From: JAICLK01 sp035478715
Lineage (GTDB): Bacteria; Patescibacteriota; Saccharimonadia; Saccharimonadales; UBA4665
NCBI GenBank assembly: GCA_035478715.1
Contig: DATIJK010000077.1
Location: forward strand, 1 to 7,389
DNA: 7,389 nt
Reading direction: 5' to 3'
Program-made: the position numbers and the translations under genes
Shown: positions 5,277-7,389 of the stretch, one piece after another
How positions within the stretch are numbered: position 1 is the first letter of the stretch
Layout: every line of letters begins with the position of its first letter
Notes under the pieces: model-generated
Told to the model about the DNA's origin: nothing
The model's database searches: none
What the model saw: only the letters and a program-made list of their open reading frames with translations

Positions 5277-6443
5277 TTATTTTTCTATGCCGGCTAGGAT
5301 TTCCAGTAGGTAATCGTCTTTTAGGTGGCCGCCATCAATCAGATTTGGGTGGCTGCCGAACAACTTAAGACCGCCAGTCTTGGGCAAGACTAGAATTAGA
5401 TTTAACGGGTATGTCTTGCCGCTTTTCTTAGAATCCAGTGTGAGATTCAACGTGCCCCGATACGTTAGATGCTTGCCATGTTGTCTGTAATTTGCCGAAA
5501 CTGGAACTCGCTCATCCGCACTGAGCGGGCCGTTCATACCAAGTAACGTCACCTCAATCGTACCGTAACCAGATGTAAGAGCATTCGACAATAGTTGCTT
5601 TACTGAGACATCTGGAATTACGCTGTCCAGGAATCCGGCCTTTGGCAGGCGGATCGTTGTTTTTGCGTGTGCCACATCATCCAAGCCAGCTTGTTCATAA
5701 TACCTCTTAAGCAATGATGAAGCTTTATCAGTTGAAGCGGATTGCGGAGCCTCAACGGCAATTTTGCCCTGGTTACCGGTCATGAATAAGTCTCTGATAA
5801 ATGTGCCGCCAATTTGAAGAATAGTATTTCGATTATTCTCGAGATCGTTCGACCTGGTATAGCCGCTGATTAGGTGTTTGACTCCCGACTGCCGCATATA
5901 CCAATCAAGTTCTTCCATTGACCATTCGCGTACATGTGCCGGGTTCGGCGGCGGTCCCATGTGTAAAACGCCCCATGTCCGCGGGCGGTCGGGTGTTGAG
6001 ATGAAAACGAACGGAGCATCATCCATGCATTGCTTTAAGCCCTTGGCAAGTATTGTTGGATCTACGATATGCTCTATGACATCCGAACATATAACGACTG
6101 ACTTGCTCAGCATTTTCTTGTCTAGTTTCGGGAACGACTTCTCAAAGTTCTTGTCTATGAATTCGTGTTTGCCCGGCTGCTTCATGTTGCCACGAATCGT
6201 TTTCAGGTTATCGCCAAAATCAATAAACGTGAACGAAAATTCATCTTCAACGGGGGCAAGTTTTAATCCGTTGCCCGAACCGATGTCTATGATATGCTGA
6301 GCGCCAAATCTGCGGGCAATCGTAATAGCTGCATTGTAGACATCAGGCTGCCAAGTGACTCCGCTATCCTCATCTGGAAAATACTGATTGTCAAGCCTTG
6401 GCTTATAACCCGCTTTAATGCCAAAATCGGCACTCATCTTCAT
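5277..6443 (-). CDS. Class I SAM-dependent methyltransferase with extra C-terminal domain, 388 aa
   Basis: Motif I is HIIDIGSGNGLK (50-61) in a Rossmann-type fold, and D75 in TFIDFG is the likely ribose-binding acid at the end of strand 2. CSDVIEHIVDP (119-129) is the methyltransferase-11/23 style strand-4 motif, followed by FVFISTPDRPR (145-155). NPAHVREWSMEEL (167-179) is common in methyltransferases of glycan and secondary-metabolite clusters. After about residue 230 comes a domain I do not recognise, with a helical part and then strand-like sequence to the end; it could bind the acceptor. The substrate cannot be read from sequence. The divergent polysaccharide-export permease suggests a sugar or lipid-linked glycan, as an inference. 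The start is the ATG at 6443, with GGAGG six bases upstream; an ATG two codons later is a poorer fit. Confidence 0.88.
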   Translation of the reverse strand: MKMSADFGIKAGYKPRLDNQYFPDEDSGVTWQPDVYNAAITIARRFGAQHIIDIGSGNGLKLAPVEDEFSFTFIDFGDNLKTIRGNMKQPGKHEFIDKNFEKSFPKLDKKMLSKSVVICSDVIEHIVDPTILAKGLKQCMDDAPFVFISTPDRPRTWGVLHMGPPPNPAHVREWSMEELDWYMRQSGVKHLISGYTRSNDLENNRNTILQIGGTFIRDLFMTGNQGKIAVEAPQSASTDKASSLLKRYYEQAGLDDVAHAKTTIRLPKAGFLDSVIPDVSVKQLLSNALTSGYGTIEVTLLGMNGPLSADERVPVSANYRQHGKHLTYRGTLNLTLDSKKSGKTYPLNLILVLPKTGGLKLFGSHPNLIDGGHLKDDYLLEILAGIEK

Positions 6444-6449
6444 AAATTT

Positions 6450-6454
6450 CCTCC
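6450..6454 (-). promoter_or_regulatory. Ribosome binding site of the methyltransferase gene
   Basis: GGAGG on the minus strand lies 6 nt (AAATTT) before the ATG at 6443-6441 and decides between the two closely spaced ATG codons. Confidence 0.8.
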
Positions 6455-6474
6455 ACAGCTAATTACTTAAGCAA

Positions 6475-6480
6475 ATTATA
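6475..6480 (-). promoter_or_regulatory. -10 box of the methyltransferase gene
   Basis: A perfect TATAAT on the minus strand, 31 nt before the ATG, predicts a leader of about 25 nt that contains the Shine-Dalgarno. No clear -35 hexamer occurs at 16-18 nt. Confidence 0.5.
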
Positions 6481-6520
6481 CACTAGAATAATTTCACCAT
6501 TGAGCCAACTTGGCGTTTTA

Positions 6521-6549
6521 TTGAACAACTGGCGATTCAAAGGTAAAAT
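6521..6549 (+). promoter_or_regulatory. Promoter of the ABC permease gene, near-leaderless
   Basis: TTGAAC (6521-6526), 17-nt spacer, TAAAAT (6544-6549). Only 8 nt separate the -10 box from the ATG at 6558, so the RNA would start 0-2 nt before the start codon. GGAG directly touches the ATG (6554-6557), too close to act as a Shine-Dalgarno. Confidence 0.6.
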
Positions 6550-6557
6550 ATCTGGAG

Positions 6558-7367
6558 ATGAGGAAATTTTTGGAGCGATATCGCTACTCTATCATATTGC
6601 TCAAGCAGTTGGTCAAGACTGACTTCAAGCTCCGTTACCAGGGCTCAGTATTGGGCTACGTCTGGTCACTTCTCAAACCGCTGCTAATATTTGTGGTTTT
6701 ATATTTCGTTTTCAGCTGGTTTATCGGCAAACCGCAGATACCCCACTTTTCAGTGTATCTACTACTAGGCATCGTATTGTGGAACTATTTTGTTGAAGTA
6801 ACGATGGGTAGCGTCGGTGCCATTGTCGGTCGCGGCGATTTGCTGCGGAAAATTAATTTTCCGAAATATGTCATCATACTTGCAGTGTCTTTTTCCGCGT
6901 TGATCAACCTGTTGCTCAATTTTGTGGTAATTGGGATTTTCATGGCATTCGGTCATGTTGGGCTCACCTGGATGGCGCTTCTGATTTTTCCGATTATCTT
7001 TGAATTGTTCGTGCTGGCAATTGGATTGGCTTTTTTCCTGAGCGCACTGTTCGTAAAATTCCGTGACATATCATACATATGGGAAGTTGTGGTCCAGGCA
7101 GGGTTCTATGCAGTGCCGATTTTGTATTTGCTAAGTCGTCCAGGTATTCCACACAGGGTGGCTGAACTTATGATTCTCAACCCGATCGCCCAAATCATCC
7201 AGGATGCGCGCTACGTGCTCATTACGAAGCAAACAATTACAATCAACCAGGTTTTCGGTGGTGATAAATGGATATGGCTTATTCCAATTTCGATAACAAT
7301 ACTCATAACCGTTGCAGCGGGGTTGTACTTCCGGTCGCGGTCGCGCTTCTTTGCGGAGGATGTGTAG
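6558..7367 (+). CDS. ABC-2 type permease, polysaccharide exporter (Wzm/TagG/RfbA-like)
   Basis: A 269-residue protein, the usual length for the family. An N-terminal interfacial segment LVKTDFKLRYQGSVLGYVWS (18-37) leads into helix 1, with further helices at about 64-90, 104-130, 136-165, 172-193 and 238-257. Other family marks are the loop FVKFRDISYIWEV (165-177), YAVPILY (184-190), NPIAQIIQDARYV (208-220) and the basic tail RSRSRFFAEDV. Wzm-type permeases pair with a Wzt/TagH-type ATPase to export lipid-linked O-antigen, teichoic acid or similar glycans across the cytoplasmic membrane. The stop codon is followed immediately by the next ATG, as in a standard permease-ATPase pair. The cargo cannot be told from the sequence, and drug-export ABC-2 permeases are a less likely alternative. 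Confidence 0.95.
   Translation: MRKFLERYRYSIILLKQLVKTDFKLRYQGSVLGYVWSLLKPLLIFVVLYFVFSWFIGKPQIPHFSVYLLLGIVLWNYFVEVTMGSVGAIVGRGDLLRKINFPKYVIILAVSFSALINLLLNFVVIGIFMAFGHVGLTWMALLIFPIIFELFVLAIGLAFFLSALFVKFRDISYIWEVVVQAGFYAVPILYLLSRPGIPHRVAELMILNPIAQIIQDARYVLITKQTITINQVFGGDKWIWLIPISITILITVAAGLYFRSRSRFFAEDV
7355..7360 (+). promoter_or_regulatory. Ribosome binding site of the downstream gene
   Basis: GGAGGA inside the last permease codons lies 7 nt before the ATG at 7368, giving tight coupling. The second gene of the operon has a strong Shine-Dalgarno while the first has none. Confidence 0.75.
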
Positions 7368-7389
7368 ATGTCGGACGAAATAGTAATTT
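7368..7389 (+). CDS. 5' end of next gene, probably the ABC ATPase partner (Wzt/TagH-like)
   Basis: ATG follows the permease stop with no gap and is preceded by GGAGGA. Only MSDEIVI is visible before the window ends. That opening and the position after a Wzm-type permease match ATPase subunits of polysaccharide exporters, but seven residues cannot prove it. Confidence 0.6.

Noticed and set aside
5878..6300. Plus-strand 140-aa frame opposite the methyltransferase
   Set aside because: It lies antisense to the conserved SAM-binding motifs and has no ribosome binding site or recognisable domain.
1..7389. None of the eight complete genes ends in TGA, raising the idea of UGA recoding as in Gracilibacteria/SR1
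   Set aside because: All genes have full length and intact domains under the standard code with no need to read through TGA, and eight stops is too small a sample to mean anything.

Overview
The window looks like an accessory stretch of a small-genome, mid-GC bacterium using the standard code (all eight complete stop codons are TAA or TAG, and every frame reads through cleanly). Promoter boxes abut or nearly abut several start codons (leaderless or near-leaderless first genes), and there are several short single-pass exported proteins of no recognised family. Together these are reminiscent of Saccharibacteria (TM7) or a related CPR lineage. That placement is inference and no marker gene proves it.

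Region 1 (1-1622, + strand): the 3' end of an RHS/YD-repeat polymorphic toxin gene. It has a conserved core of the type I associate with Actinobacteria, ending in a DLSG junction near 747. A 187-residue glycine-rich variable tip follows, and then, 18 nt after the stop and behind a good Shine-Dalgarno, a 71-residue two-helix membrane protein. Position, size and AT-rich composition make that last gene the obvious candidate immunity protein.

Region 2 (1623-3317, - strand): a convergent, AT-rich gene for a 513-residue protein with a C-terminal pattern (E358, D392, E421-C-K423) that fits a PD-(D/E)XK nuclease. It is plausibly a defence or DNA-processing gene, but its function is unknown.

Region 3 (3318-5276): three genes for small proteins with one N-terminal membrane helix and an exported C-terminal part. 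Two run on the minus strand with separate promoters and a strong terminator between them (3942-3977). One is divergent on the plus strand. Two of them have a TGA-TATAAT/TGA-TATATT extended -10 box exactly 6 nt before an ATG, which predicts leaderless mRNAs. A REP-like palindrome lies at 5218-5238 in the convergent gap before the next gene.

Region 4 (5277-7389): a divergent glycan-type locus. A class I SAM methyltransferase with an extra C-terminal domain reads leftward. An ABC-2 permease of the Wzm/TagG polysaccharide-export family reads rightward, followed with no gap by the first codons of what is probably the ATPase partner (Wzt/TagH-like). These genes would modify and export a surface polysaccharide.

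No tRNA, rRNA, CRISPR array, insertion sequence or origin was seen, and no stretch above 300 bases lacks a gene.
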